Positions 35,771-48,378 of a stretch of DNA of 64,000 nucleotides are shown one piece after another. Source of the stretch: Siphonodentalium dalli (Eukaryota > Mollusca > Scaphopoda > Gadilida > Siphonodentaliidae); assembly GCA_032622095.1 (NCBI GenBank), contig CP136067.1, positions 75,978,705-76,042,704 on the forward strand, written 5' to 3'. The notes below the pieces were generated by a model. It saw only the letters and a program-made list of their open reading frames with translations. It did no database searches and was not told where the DNA came from. Position numbers and translations under genes: made by a program. Each line of letters begins with the position of its first letter. The stretch's first letter is position 1.

Positions 35771-36999
35771 GAAAAATGTCCGCACCTTTCACTTTTATTC
35801 CATTTCGAACCTGACTATAGTGGGTGCTATTTGCCTGATTTATGAATGAAAAGAAAAAAGATATGCTACGGATCTTGCACGAATGGTGTATGAACGAAAA
35901 AGTGTTTGTGCAATTCTTCATTTCATTCTTCAAGACCTGTTCTGAGAATGGCAATACATTTCAAAGAAATTGACATTGTGCCATTGGCTGTATGGATAAA
36001 GGCCACATATCTTATAATTAGGCAAGACTTTTAGTAGATCAATCAATGTTCAATATTAAGGTTTGGCTGCTAAGTAGCAGTTCATTTGATCAATTATCAG
36101 GCAGAGATATATTATCTTGAAATTCATAAACTACATGTAAGTTTGTCAGAAGTACCCTGTCATATAAATAAATATGGCCGCATTCCCTTAGGAGTCTTTA
36201 TTCCTCGAAGATGTCTAGCACTATTATGATAGTTACCATCTTAATTTAAAAAGAGTTTGCCGTTGCAATACTCTGACTGGAGCTTCCTATGGGACCTTTT
36301 TTTAAAGTCACACAGATGAGTTGTTTTATGCAAGCTGGCATCAAAGGGGATTGTTAAGAATAGAAACTGCCTAAGAATGAATATTACAATGGGTGTGAGT
36401 GGGGCACTGCGAATCTAAGATTTTTGTTTGAATTGAATCTCGAATTGAATATTTGAACGATTTTTAATCAAATCAAATCAGGAATTTCAAATCACCGGTC
36501 ATGGGGAGTGCTAGAAATATACAGCTTGTTGGGAATGTGGTCGGCGAATTATAAAACACAAAGAATGTTCAGGCCCAATTATACTAGTCTAGTCTAGATG
36601 GATGTTACTAATTTATGGAAACTTTTAATTACGCAATTGCAACACATGACACAAAGCAGTCAATTATGAAGTTAGCGCTTTGAGATTATGGTACTGGTAG
36701 ACCTGGCATGGAAATAGGTCATCAGACCATGATGTCCATACCATCCAGCAGTTTATAATGTGTGCACATGTTATTTGTGACAGATTAAAACTTACAGTGG
36801 AGTTTTGTCTATTAGTTGCAACTTGTTGACCCAGTATATTTCCCTTCAAAATGTGCGTGTGATTTAAGGTATATATCGGAAAATCAATAAGATGGTTGAT
36901 TTCTGTGCTATAGATATAAACCACGAACACAGACTTTCACCTCAAATTGAGGTATACATTAAAACATTAATAGTTATTACTAGTGTTTTCTTCCCTATC
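35771..36999. other. SPTY2D1 intron 3, unrecognised part
   Basis: No repeat partner or coding similarity is seen between the head-to-head element and the hAT-type element. Confidence 0.4.
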
Positions 37000-37007
37000 C
37001 CATTAAC

Positions 37008-37876
37008 TAGTGTTGAAATGACTAGGGTATTTCGTAGTCGACTAATCGACAGTCAAAAATTGAGTCGAAGTCGACTAATCGACAACTCTCATTCCCTATC
37101 CCATTAACTAGTGTTGAAATGACTATGGTATTTCGTAGTTGACTAATCAACAGTCAAAAATTGAGTCAAAGTCGACCAATCAACAACCCTCATTCACGTG
37201 GAAAACTTCCATTTTACTATGTGGCTATTGAGTAAGTACTATAAAATCACTGCGAGATTACTGCTGTCAGCCTGTTACAATTTTTTGTGGGTGTTACGTT
37301 TGGAGGACGGAAACCAGGGCTACTATATTTGTATCCATCCAGCTAATTAATACCAGCTGTCTTGGCTATTAAAGTTGGCTTGCGTTCATTGTGTATAGGT
37401 TTCTCGTTTAACGTTGTATTATGACACATTCATCATAATAGTAACATATTAGTCCATACGCATACTGAATTAATTACACAAATAGTAACAGCGAATACAC
37501 ATTAAATGTCTTGGCATAATTATTGTATTTAATCAAACTGACGTGATGCGACACAAATTGAAAGAAACTCAAAGGCTTCAAAGCACGGCTGTTGATACCA
37601 TTATCTTTGATCGGCCATCGTGCAAAGATGTTGTTTATTTAATGGTGACATTGTCAATTTCATAACTGCCTTTAACTGGTGTTTGTGTAAGTAGCTTTTG
37701 TTTCAACTTTTAACACTGTCCTTGCCATTGTGGGGTCATGTTGTATTGTAACATTGTTCTGATAGAACATAGTGCGTGCTCAATTTAATGCAACTATAAT
37801 CAACTTGGGATTCTAGAGTTGACTTTTGGTGAATAATTCATCGATGTCGACTAATCAACAAATCGTTTCAACACTA
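37008..37876. mobile_element. hAT-type non-autonomous element, duplicated left end
   Basis: The left end is TAGTGTTGAAATGACT; the right end AATCGTTTCAACACTA is its inverted match (13 of 16). The 8-bp CCATTAAC flanks it at 37000-37007 and 37877-37884. An 8-bp duplication with these ends fits hAT. The first ~101 bp, including CCATTAAC, occur twice in tandem (second left end at 37109), so the element is 869 or 768 bp. Internal GTCGACTAATCGACA words repeat. No transposase. Confidence 0.88.
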
Positions 37877-37884
37877 CCATTAAC

Positions 37885-38156
37885 AACATATCATCCATTA
37901 TAAGAATCCAACACGAGGCCATCTCAGTCTGAGGAAGGGCTTTGGATTTGATAATATATTGCATTTATAGGTACATGTACCATAAACACAACATGCATCA
38001 CGTGACACGTGATGTCACAGCAAGAGGATAATGGAGCTTTCCACAGAGGCCACACCCACAGCGGTAGTCCCGCCCACTGGTAAAAATACTTTATCCACAT
38101 AAATATTGTCTGTTACCCGAGATCGACTTCCGAAGTGAACACATCAGCACTTGCCC
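37885..38156. other. spacer
   Basis: It contains a small palindrome, CACGTGACACGTGATGTCAC, near 37999. Nothing else is recognised. Confidence 0.4.
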
Positions 38157-39489
38157 TTATAGATGAGCGGTCTTGGCCCCAACGGGGCTTATTTTTCGAG
38201 TTTAATTTTTTTCTTTACACACGGAAAAATTATACATCATATGAAAGTAGAAGATGTAGGCTTCATGTTCCGCCCTGCTGTAAAATGTGAAAGTGGTGCC
38301 GTTGCCATGGAAACAGAATGTAAACAATGTAGACACAGTTTGATATTAAACCATTTCCGCGAATGGTAAAAACTAATTTAAGCCCATTCTAGGACAGGAA
38401 CAGACGTTGAAGATCATTTATTGATGATTTGTCCACTATAACTATGTTCCAAAGATTCCAGTATTAAATAGGATGCACATATAGGTTATACGGGTCTTTA
38501 TTGCCATTTTGGGGTGAAAAATGGTGATTTTTGCAAAAAATGCGATAATTTTGGAATTGAAACATTTATTGAATACTACACTGGTTACAGTAATAATTTA
38601 TGCATTATTATGATGGCATCATACGTGTACTTAAAATTAATTTGGATAAAACTGCCGAAAAGGCCCAATACCAAGAGAAATACCTGTTACCATGGAAACG
38701 ATATTTAAAAATACAAAAAATGCCGTTATTGGAAAGAAATGAAGACCTATAACCCTTGCGACACAATATAACTTTTTGAAATTTGTTTTTTATGACATGC
38801 ACTTTTAATCCGGACTTCTGTGTTGGGTAATTGATGCAGTTTATTCATCTGTTGTCATGGAAACGGACCAAATTTCGCCAAATAATGATGTTTTTTCCCT
38901 ATAGAGCTGACATTTAAAGCATGTAATTTTATGAAGCAAAGCGTATTATGACAACCCGTTATAGATGTCTCAAAATCTTTTTCAAAGATTACTATTTCCC
39001 AATTATCCCAGTAGTAGCTAGGATGCACATATAGGATATGAAGGTTTTATTGCCATTTTGGGGTAAAAACTGTTAATTTTTGCAAAAAATGCGATAATTT
39101 TGGAATTGAAACATTTATTTGATACTACATTGGTTACAGTAATAATTTATACATATTATGATGGCTTCTTACGTGTGCTTCAATCTAGTTTTGATAAAAC
39201 TGCAGAAAAAGCCCAATACCCTGAGAAATACCTATCACCATGGAAACGATATTAAAAAATACACAAAATTTCATTATTGGAAAGAGATGAAGTTCTGTAC
39301 TTGCTCAGAATAACGGCATAACAAGTTCCTGGAATATATCACATCCGAACCCCTTTGGGTCAAATGTGAACCTGCATGATTAAAATGGGTCAGGCAGTGT
39401 GATAATAGTGAGGATTGCTATGCAAATGCGGTGATATGGTGCGCCATAGCTGCATTATGTCAAGCTCAGGCAATATATCCGGTTAATAT

Positions 39490-41640
39490 ATCAATATATG
39501 TGGTTAGTTAGTTAGTCAATAGATGCAGCCTCTTTGCAATTATATTTGGCTACTTTGTCAATATTGGAGGTTAGTTAGTCAATATATGCAGATAATTTGT
39601 CAATATATGTGGTTAGTTAAGTCAATATATGCAGCTACTTTGCAAATATATGCAGCATATGTGGTTAGTTGCTCAATACTTTGTCCATTAATTTGGTTAG
39701 TTAGTCAATATATGTAGCAAATTAGTCAATATATTCGGTTAGTTAGTCATTATATGCAGTTTCTTTGTCAATAAATGTGGTAAGTTAGTCAATATATACA
39801 TCTATTTTGCCAAAATGTGCAATTGCATTGACAATATATCCAGCTACTTTATCAATATATATATATATGATTAGTTAGTCATTGTATACAGCTGCATAGT
39901 CAATATATGTGGTTAGTTATTCATTATATGCAACTACTTAGTCAATATTTGTGGTCAGTTAGTCATTATAGGCATCTAGATTGTCAATATATGCGGTTAG
40001 TTAGTCATTATATGCAGCTACTTAGTCAATATATGTGGTCAGTTAGTCATTATATGCAGCTACTTAGTCAATATATGTGACCAGTTAGTCATTATATGCA
40101 GCTACTTAGTCAATATATGCGGTTAGTTAGTCATTATATGCAACTACTTACTAGTACTTAGTCAACATATGTGGTCAGTTAGTCATTATATGCATCTACT
40201 TAGTCAATATATGCGGTCAGTTAGTCATTATATGCAACTACTTAGTCAATATATGCGGTTAGTTAGTCATTATATGCAGCTAATGAGTCAATATATATGG
40301 TCAGTTAGTCATTATATGCAGCTAATTAGTCAATATTTGTGGTCAGTTAGTCATTATTGGCATCTACATTGTCAATATATGCAGTTAGTTAGTCATTATA
40401 TGCAGCTACTTAGTCAATATATGTGGTCAGTTAGTCATTATATGCAGCTACTTAGTCAATATATGCGATCAGTTAGTCATGCTATGCAGCTAATTAGTCA
40501 ATATATGCGGTTAGTTAGTCATTATATGCAACTACTTAGTCAATATATGCGGTCAGTTAGTCATTATATGCAACTACTTAGTCAATATATGCGGTCAGTT
40601 AGTCATTATATGCAACTACTTAGTCAATATATGCGGTTAGTTAGTCATTATATGCAGCTAATGAGTCAATATATATGGTCAGTTAGTCATTATATGCAGC
40701 TAATTAGTCAATATTTGTGGTCAGTTAGTCATTATTGGCATCTACATTGTCAATATATGCAGTTAGTTAGTCATTATATGCAGCTACTTAGTCAATATAT
40801 GTGGTCAGTTAGTCATTATATGCAGCTACTTAGTCAATATATGCGATCAGTTAGTCATGCTATGCAGCTAATTAGTCAATATATGCGGTTAGTTAGTCAT
40901 TATATGCAACTACTTAGTCAATATATGCGGTCAGTTAGTCATTATATGCAGTTTCTTTGTCAATATATTTGTTAGTCAGTCATTATGTGCAACTACTTAG
41001 TCAATATATGTGATCAGTTTAATAATAGTCATTATATTTTGCTACTTAGTCAATATATGCTGTTAGATAGTCATTATATGCAGCTACTTTGTCAATATAT
41101 GTGGTCAGTTTGTCATTATATTCAGCTACTTAGACAAAGTAGATGCATATATTGACTAACTAACCGCATTTATTGACTAATTATCTACACATAATCACTA
41201 ACTAACCACATTTATTGACTAAGTAGCTGCATATAATGACTAACTAACTGCATATATTGACTAAGTAGCTGCATATAATGACTAACTGACCACATATTTT
41301 GACTAAGTAGCTGCATATAATGACTAACTGACACATATATTGACAAAGTAACTGCATATAATGACTAACTAACAAACATATATTGACTAACTAACCGCAT
41401 ATATTGACTAATTTGCTACATATATTGACTAACTAACCAAATTAATGGCCAAAGTATTGACCAACTAACCACATATATTGGAATATATTGCATATATTTG
41501 CAAAGTAGCTGCATATATTGACTTAACTAACCACATATATTGACAAATTATCTACATATATTGACTAACTAACCTCCAATATTGACAAAGTAGCCAAATA
41601 TAATTGCAAAGAGGCTGCATCTATTGACTAACTAACCACA
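39490..41640. repeat. 42-bp minisatellite with orientation switch
   Basis: The unit is 42 bp, of the type GTCAATATATGCGGTTAGTT then AGTCATTATATGCAGCTACT. It runs about 1.64 kb in one orientation (39490-41131) and about 0.5 kb in the reverse (41132-41640). At 40169-40975 it is open for 268 codons because 42 is a multiple of three. Nine units (378 bp) form a higher-order block present twice there. Not a gene. Confidence 0.92.
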
Positions 41641-42589
41641 TATATTGATATATTAACCGATATATTGCCTGAGCTTGACATAATGCAGCTATGGCGCACC
41701 ATATCACCGCATTTGCATAGCAATCCTCACTATTACCACACTGCCTGACCCATTTTAATCATGCAGGTTCACAATTGACCCAAAGGGGTTCGGTTGTGAT
41801 ATATTCCAGGAACTTGTTATGGCGTTATTCTGAGTAAGTACAGGTAATTACTATTTAGGGATGTAGCTTATAATCATCAACTATTTGCTTTCAAATCAGT
41901 TTCATAATTCCCAGACAGCGAATCTTTTAAAATCCTATCATGGCATTTTCCAGATACGTGGTGTTGGTTTTTAAACATACCCGTAATTTTTCACACAATT
42001 TCCAATAATAAAAAAAATTGTGCAAAACACATCACTATTTAGACAATTTTCTTTTAGATCCACAGAAACAGCTGAGAAATTGGGAATAAAATGATCAAAA
42101 CACGTGGACTCTGAGTCTGATGAGTACCATGTCAGGGTGCGTTCACATAATGGTAAATTTGTCTGGCAAACCTGCAGGAAAGTCGTCTTAGGGGTGCTCT
42201 TATCCCCTATTGTATTATATATATGAGTTGAAGATTTTGAAATACCTATAACAGGTTGTTACAATATGTTTTGCTTTATAAAATTCACAATTTAAATGTC
42301 CAGTTTATAGGGGAAAACATCATTATTCATTATTCAAAAAGTTAATTTGTGTCGCAATGGTTATAGAACTTCATTTCTTTCCAATAATGAAATAGGTATT
42401 TCTCAGGGTATTGGACTTTTTCTGCAGTTTTATCAAAACTAGATTAAAGCACACGTAAGAAGCCATCATAATATGTTTAAATTATGACTGTAACCAATGT
42501 AGTATCAAATAAATGTTTCAATTCCAAAATTGTCGCATTTTTTGCAAAAATTAACAGTTTTTACCCCAAAATGGCAATAAAACCTTCAT

Positions 42590-43463
42590 ATCCTATATGT
42601 GCATCCTAGCTACTACTGGTATAATTGGGAAATAGTAATCTTTGAAAAAAGTTTTGAGACATCTATAACGGGTTGTCATAATACGCTTTGCTTCATAAAA
42701 TTACATGCTTTAAATGTCAGCTCTATGGGGAAAAAACATCATTATTTGGCGATATTTGGTCCGTTTCCATGGCAACAGCTAAATAAACCGCATCAATTAC
42801 CCAACACGGAAGTCCGGTTTAAAAGTGCATGTCATAAAAAACAAATTTCAAAAAGTTATATTGTGTCGCAAGGGTTATAGGTCTTCATTTCTTTCCAATA
42901 ACGGCATTTTTTGTATTTTTAAATATCGTTTCCATGGTAACAGGTATTTCTCTTGGTATTGGGCCTTTTCGGCAGTTTTATCCAAATTAATTTTAAGTAC
43001 ACGTATGATGCCATCATAATAATGCATAAATTATTACTATAACCAATGTAGTATTCAATACATGTTCCAATTCCAAAATTATCGCATTTTTTTGCAAAAA
43101 TCACCATTTTTAACCCAAAATGTCAATAAAGACCCGTATAACCTATATGTGCATCCTATTTAATACTGGAATCGTTGGAACATAGTTATAGTGGACAAAT
43201 CATCAATAAATGATCTTCAACGTCTGTTCCTGTCCTAGAATGGGCTTAAATTAGTTTTTACCATTTGCGGAAATGGTTTAATATCAAACTGTGTCTACAT
43301 TGTTTACATTCTGTTTCCATGGCAACGGCACCACTTTCACATTTTACAGCAGGGCGGAACATGAAGCCTACATCTTCTACTTTCATATGATATATACTTT
43401 TTCCGTGTGTAAAAGAAAAAATTAAAAAAAAAAAATTCTGGTCAATACCGCTCCTCTATTATG
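42590..43463. repeat. ~551-bp tandem unit in foldback arm
   Basis: CCTATATGTGCATCCTAGCT at 42590 recurs as CCTATATGTGCATCCTATTT at 43141. Between them lie the shared words GTTTCCATGG(C/T)AACAG and ATTCCAAAATTATCGCATTT. The mirror arrangement is in the left arm, where the same word recurs at about 38474 and 39021. Confidence 0.75.
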
Positions 43464-43860
43464 TTAACTAGCTGAAACAGACTCATATATATGATTCGTG
43501 CAAATTTGATCTTTTAACCAGTTTGATTTAAAAAACATTATTTAAATTCAATTTTTTTTTAGATTGAACTTTGATATGTTGTTGAACCAAAAAAAAAAAA
43601 AAAAAAAAAATTAAATTAAAAAAAAAAAAAAAAACATTTTTTTATTTTATTTTTAGATTTTTAGATTGAATCTTTAAAATTTGTTTTAATTGAATTAAAA
43701 AAAAAAAAATTTAATTACATTTTTTTTTTAAATTGAAATATAAAATTTCTTTTTAGATTTTTAGATTGAAACTTCTTGCTAAATAATTTAAAATTTTGAA
43801 AATCAAATTTAAATATTTTTTTTTAATTTGTTTAAAAAATTGAATTTAAAATTTAAGGCC
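43420..43860. repeat. A/T low-complexity tract
   Basis: Long A and T runs (for example A at 43590-43610 and 43618-43634) lie next to the foldback right end. Confidence 0.9.
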
Positions 43861-44536
43861 CTTAAAACATCTGCCGGGGTACCCAAGGCACCACACCAAA
43901 TTTGGTTAAAATCGATCAAGGCCTCTGGAAGAAAAATTGCATACAGAACAGACAGATCACTGAACTCAAATATATCTAAACCAGAGAACATACATTGTTT
44001 TGCCATTAAATGTGAAAATTATGACAAGTGTCATGTTAAATGAAAAACATGGTTATAATCACGATTGAATTTATAACATCATGCTGCAAATATAAATCTC
44101 AGTATATTATGATTTGACAACAAAAAAGTTGTTTGAATATAGCCAATTTAACATTGGATATCAAAATTAGGGTGAAGAAAGATGGCAGCAGAATTTTCAC
44201 TGCAGCCATTGGCCGGCTCAGACGCTGATTGGTCGAAAATATCTGCTAATAATTATTTGATTGACAGCTGTGGAAAGGGCCATTGCCACTTAATTTCCGG
44301 CTGCGATGATCCCTTTGATGTCAGCTTTATTGCTACTGCTTATGAAAGTCATTGTGTACACTGGCTGAATGGGAATTACAATGAATAGTGGTAATAGGGA
44401 CCCTGTTTATGGTCCCTTCTGGTCAGCAATGTCATAAATTTTTACATCTCATTCAATTTCTCTGGCCTTTAGTAAACAGCAATGCAATAATGATAAGGAT
44501 GTGGTAGATATTGCAGAACTCTCATTAAAAGAATAA
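43861..44536. other. SPTY2D1 intron 3, near exon 3
   Basis: One ~160-bp-family-like stretch (CACACCAAATTTGGTTAAAA at 43892) is present. A 68-codon frame (44182-44388, +) starting AAGATGGCAGCAGAATTTTC has a good start context but no recognisable similarity. Confidence 0.35.
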
Positions 44537-44719
44537 ACATTGGGCGAACAGCACACATATAAACCTGGATCATATCAAAAAGAAACTCTGATTGTGTCTA
44601 CAAGAACCCCGAAATAACAAAAGATCAAGTGTTAATATAAATCAGGTTTCTTATGGGTAATGTTTCCGGGGTTGTTGTAGACCTGATCCTGGTTTCTTTG
44701 GACGATGTTCGCCCAGTGT
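44537..44719. mobile_element. imperfect hairpin MITE (183 bp)
   Basis: The ends are CATTGGGCGAAC and GTTCGCCCAGTG. The arms further share TGTCTACAAGAACCCCG / CGGGGTTGTTGTAGAC. It lies 68 bp from the 3' edge of SPTY2D1 exon 3. Confidence 0.75.
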
Positions 44720-44786
44720 CATTTAACTGTTGATCATGCAAATAATTCATGATTTATAGAGTGTGATAAAAGAAACTTTACTGTAC

Positions 44787-46673
44787 CTGGTTTTGGTTGG
44801 CTGAATTCACCACAAATTCGATCAAAAGGATTAGTTGCTGGTGTGGTTTTTCGATCAAAAGATTTAGTTGCTGGTGTGGATTTTCGATCAAAAGTATTAG
44901 TTGCTGGTGTGGTTTTTTTCACCTTCTCCTCATGGGAGGACTTGGATCCTGATGAATGGCACACAATAACATTGTTGTGCTCAGCTTCGCAAGAGTTCTT
45001 CCCACCATGGGGCTTATTTAGATTAGGTTTATTTGAGGTATGTATTTTTGTTGAAGCATTTGTTGTTTTTGGAAAAGTTTTCACATTTGGAGCTTGATCA
45101 GCTGTAGACACTTTCCCAATTCTGAAAGAATTCACTTGAGCAGCTGACTTAGCTGAATCAGTCTTTGTATGCTCTGTCGTTTCAGATTTATCAAAAGAAT
45201 CATCTGATTCATCTTTGGAATCTGGCAAAGGTTTTCCATACTTGTACCACTCCTGATACTCTTTAGACTGCTTCCGAGCATGACGCTCCTTTTCCTCCTG
45301 AGTCATAGGCCTACCTTCTTCTTCCTTCTTCTTCGGCGTTTTAGCTATCGGTGCTACTGGAACGCGTTCTGATGAAGCTTGTTCTGATGCCTTCCTGAGA
45401 ATATCAGCAAAGCTCACTGGTTGAGAAATCTGATGTCTTCGAACTATTTTTGGCTTTCTCTCAGCTGTTTTTGAACGTGCTATTTTATCTGATCTATCTT
45501 TATGTTTGTTCACAACTCCTTTTAACTTCCCATCAGAAGAGATCTTCTTCTCTGTATGCTTGTTCTTATCCGAACTATGTTTATGGGGTTTTCTGTAATC
45601 TATGTCCTTTGACCTGTGCGTTTTGTCAGACTTGTCAGAATGCGAAGATTTTGAGGATTTTTTGTGTTTATTAAATCTTTTGCGAACTTTATCATTTGCT
45701 GATGTACAAGAAGACACAGATGAAGCAGAAGACCCAGTCTTATGAACTTTAAATTTAACATCACGTTTTACTAACTTTTCAAGCAGTGGATTGTGATCTC
45801 TATTCACATCATCCCCACTGTCATCATCAATGAAATCATTTTTTATCACCTCAGCTGATTTAAATTTTGTTTTCTCAATCAAACTCTGTTTTACTCGATT
45901 CAATTTTTCCTGCATAGCTTGGCGAATTTTATCTGCATCTGGATTTACTGATGCCTGCTCCTTCTTAGGACCTTCAGGTGTGGTGCTCATTAACGATTTT
46001 CGTTCAATATGTTTGAGTCCAGTCTTCTGAGACACAGAATGCATAGTTCGGGCATTAGTTATTTCTAAACTAGTGAGGTCTTTTGTTGAACATTTCTCTG
46101 GGTTTGATTCAGACTTTTTACTAGATGATCTTGACTTTCTCAGAACAGATTCAGACTTGGACACATGCATTCTATGGTTTCTCCCTTCCTGGCTTCTGAC
46201 CTTTTGTTTTAACCCAGATGACTTTTTATGATTCTCTCTACTCGAATCTGATGATTTACTTTTATGAGAACGATGCTCTGATGACCTATGATGACTGTCA
46301 CTTAATTTTGCAGGTTTTTTCTTTGAACTGGATGAAGTGTGATTCGAATTAGTGGAGTCAGTTTTTGATTCTCCATCTTTTTGTGAAGTTTTGGAATCCT
46401 GAGAACTAGGTCTTTTTGAGTCATGATGAGAACTGGAATGACTTCGGTGTTTGTGACTTTTAGTGGGCACCTTTTCGTCTGAGGAATTCTTGGAATCTAT
46501 CTTATGTGTTTTGTTCTCTTCTCCTTTCCTGGCTTCAGAAGAGGAAACTGCCTCATTGTCACATCCATCTGTTGTTTTTTTTGGAATGCGGAAGCTATCC
46601 TTTTTCTTCTCATCCTTGATTATTCGATCATCTGCTTCCTTTTTTTTCCTTCTTTTTCTTTCTTCGGCATTTT
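44787..46673 (-). CDS. SPTY2D1: SPT2 homologue, large exon 3
   Basis: The exon is 1,887 nt (628 full codons) and is open throughout. It follows a TTTCCAG acceptor and ends at CCAG|GTACAG. The apparent start at 46470 is a GTG (Val) inside the exon; the frame runs 67 codons further upstream to the acceptor. It encodes a basic NAEERKRRKKKEADDR start, then a long Ser/Lys/His-rich disordered stretch. A conserved block reads FADILRKASEQ (about 45425-45360) and then RPMTQEEKERHARK (about 45312-45270). Vertebrate SPT2 has FTDLLRLAEKK...RPMTAEE at this place. Near the 3' end, three 10-residue repeats of the TTPATN.FDRK type come from a 30-bp tandem at 44820-44915. The middle is probably unstructured; function is assigned from the flanking conserved exons. 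Confidence 0.92.
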
Positions 46674-47401
46674 CTGGAAAGATAAATAATTTGACATATT
46701 AGAAATAAATTTTTCAAAGGGATACAAGGCTAATAAAATCAGTTGATTCTCAGGTACTGCTATATTGATGTTTTAGACTGCGTCAGCTGAGTGTGTGAAT
46801 TTGTTTTCATTACTATGCATTGCACAATTTCATTAAAAATAACAAGACAATTTAGCAATAAACTGGTAAAAAAAACCCACAAAAGTGAGAAAAAGTTTCA
46901 AGAACTTAAAACTAGCAGAGATTTTATGTAACTAAATTTGGAAGGTTGATTGGTCGACCCAAATATGATAGTCTGCCAAACTCCTGAACAAAATGTAATA
47001 CTTATAAAACAATTGCACTGGACAGAATACCCCGTCAAAGGTGGCATTCTGCTAAGTTTTATTAATTTTCTGATGTAGCTTAATTCGATAGATATCTTAA
47101 CCCTTTAGCTATTTTAAGTAATTAAATTAGGAAGGTTGATTGGTCGACCCACATATGATAGTCTGCCAAACTGCTGAACAATATGTAATACTTATAAACC
47201 AATTGCACTGGACAGAATACCCCGTCAAAGGGGGCTTTCTGCTAAGGTTTATTAATTTTCTGATGTTGCTTAAATCGAAAGATGTCTTAACCCTTTCTAT
47301 ACTAAATGCATTATTTTTTTGGTCTTTTTTAGAAATGAAAAATTTGATTCTGGGAACAACCGTTGAATCAAAATTTGCAAACTGTGTATGTTAATTTTTT
47401 A
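46674..47401. repeat. 190-bp tandem duplication in SPTY2D1 intron 2
   Basis: Units start at 46921 and 47111 (GGAAGGTTGATTGGTCGACC in both) and run to about 47300. Identity is high, so the duplication is recent. The 84-codon frame at 47140 is part of it. Confidence 0.85.
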
Positions 47402-47766
47402 AAGTGAAGTGAAGCACCCCGGTATAAAGGTGATCAAATAGATATGGAGAATATTGTTGCTCAAGATAGTTATTTTTACAAATATTATATCAAAATTGAC
47501 AGTACACACTCTAATTAGTATATATTCAATAAATGCAGTGATTCGCATGGTGAAATCATTTTCGTTAGTTTATCGCCAGTAGTTGCGTCCCGAATCGAGA
47601 AGTAAATATTTACAATTGAGCGTAGTTTGGACGATGTTTTCTATGGAGATTTGCTTGAGATTTTCAGCGTTGTTAGTAGAATAATACATTCCTCCAGTTG
47701 ACATAATGCCTGAATACTAACTGATCAGTTTCCCGCACCCGAACAAGTCCATAATATGTCTTTAAC
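47402..47766 (-). repeat. interspersed repeat, copy 2
   Basis: This is the reverse-orientation partner of 2603-2968. Inside SPTY2D1 intron 2. Confidence 0.75.
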
Positions 47767-47879
47767 TATTTCTGAATCAAGAAATGACACATGCAAAATT
47801 CAACGGATGTATTCCCAAATTGTAAGTCATCACGCAAAAATCATAAGACATAGCCCAGATTTGAAGTGAGCCCAGATTC

Positions 47880-48378
47880 TCAAATTAAAAGTCGACAAAG
47901 ACCATAACTGTGATAAAAATGCATGGACGGAATCCAAACTTGAACTTGACCTGTATTTTCATATGAGTAATCCCTATACCAAATTTGAAAACAATAAGAT
48001 AACTATAACTAAAGTTATCACATAGATACCGAAATAATTCTAAGTCGACATGTAAAACTCCGGTGAAAATGGGCAAAATTTGAAAACAATCAGATAACTA
48101 AAGTTATCATCCAGGAACCATCTGGGACAGATGCACGGACTTGCGTTCCTGATTTTTATAGTACCCCAAATAGTTTTTATAACAAACAAAAAATTGATGG
48201 CTCCCATCCAGAGGTCGCCCAGAAGATCCATATGAAGTTTGGAGATGATCGGATGAGGGATGTGGCCAGTAGGATGTGCCAAAGGAAACTGTTGATGGAT
48301 CAAACATGCATGGACAATGGATGCCAACCGATGGCAATAGATCAAACTTAAACTTGACTTCATCAAGTTGATCTAAGA
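47880..48378 (+). repeat. F5 units and T1 right-end fragment
   Basis: At 47890-48130, F5-like words (AAGACCATAACTGTGATAAA, CTATACCAAATTTGAAAACA) occur. At 48190-48378 there is a T1 last unit (GATCCATATGAAGTTTGGAG) and terminus CTTCATCAAGTTGATCTA. Confidence 0.55.

Larger units (their letters stand above)
38157..43463. mobile_element. 5.3-kb foldback-type palindrome
   Basis: Outer arms of about 1.3 kb (38157-39490) and 1.8 kb (41640-43463) are inverted copies with scattered differences. For example, the 64-codon frame at 38802-38608 is repeated exactly, inverted, at 42825-43019. The arms contain ~550-bp tandem units. The centre (39490-41640) is a 42-bp minisatellite that reverses orientation near 41131. 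Long inverted repeats built of tandem repeats are the hallmark of Foldback elements. The right arm carries about 510 bp (about 41845-42360) that the left arm lacks. Outer edges near GAGCGGT...ACCGCTC were set by where similarity stops; no target duplication is certain. Confidence 0.85.

Noticed and set aside
40169-40975. 268-codon open frame of MQLLSQYM-type repeats
   Set aside because: It is the translation of a 42-bp AT-rich minisatellite inside an inverted array; the frame is open only because the unit is a multiple of three.
39490-41640. CRISPR-like array of regular repeats
   Set aside because: There are no unique spacers between repeats, the DNA is eukaryotic intron, and the array reverses orientation.
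44182-44388. 68-codon frame MAAEFSLQPLAGSD...
   Set aside because: It is a single frame in intron DNA beside a MITE, with no similarity recognised and no splice or poly(A) context.
46468-46470. start of SPTY2D1 coding at 46470
   Set aside because: The codon is GTG (Val) inside the exon; the frame continues 67 codons to a good acceptor and joins exon 2 in phase.
44843-46702. plus-strand frames over the large SPTY2D1 exon
   Set aside because: They are antisense shadows of the conserved coding frame.
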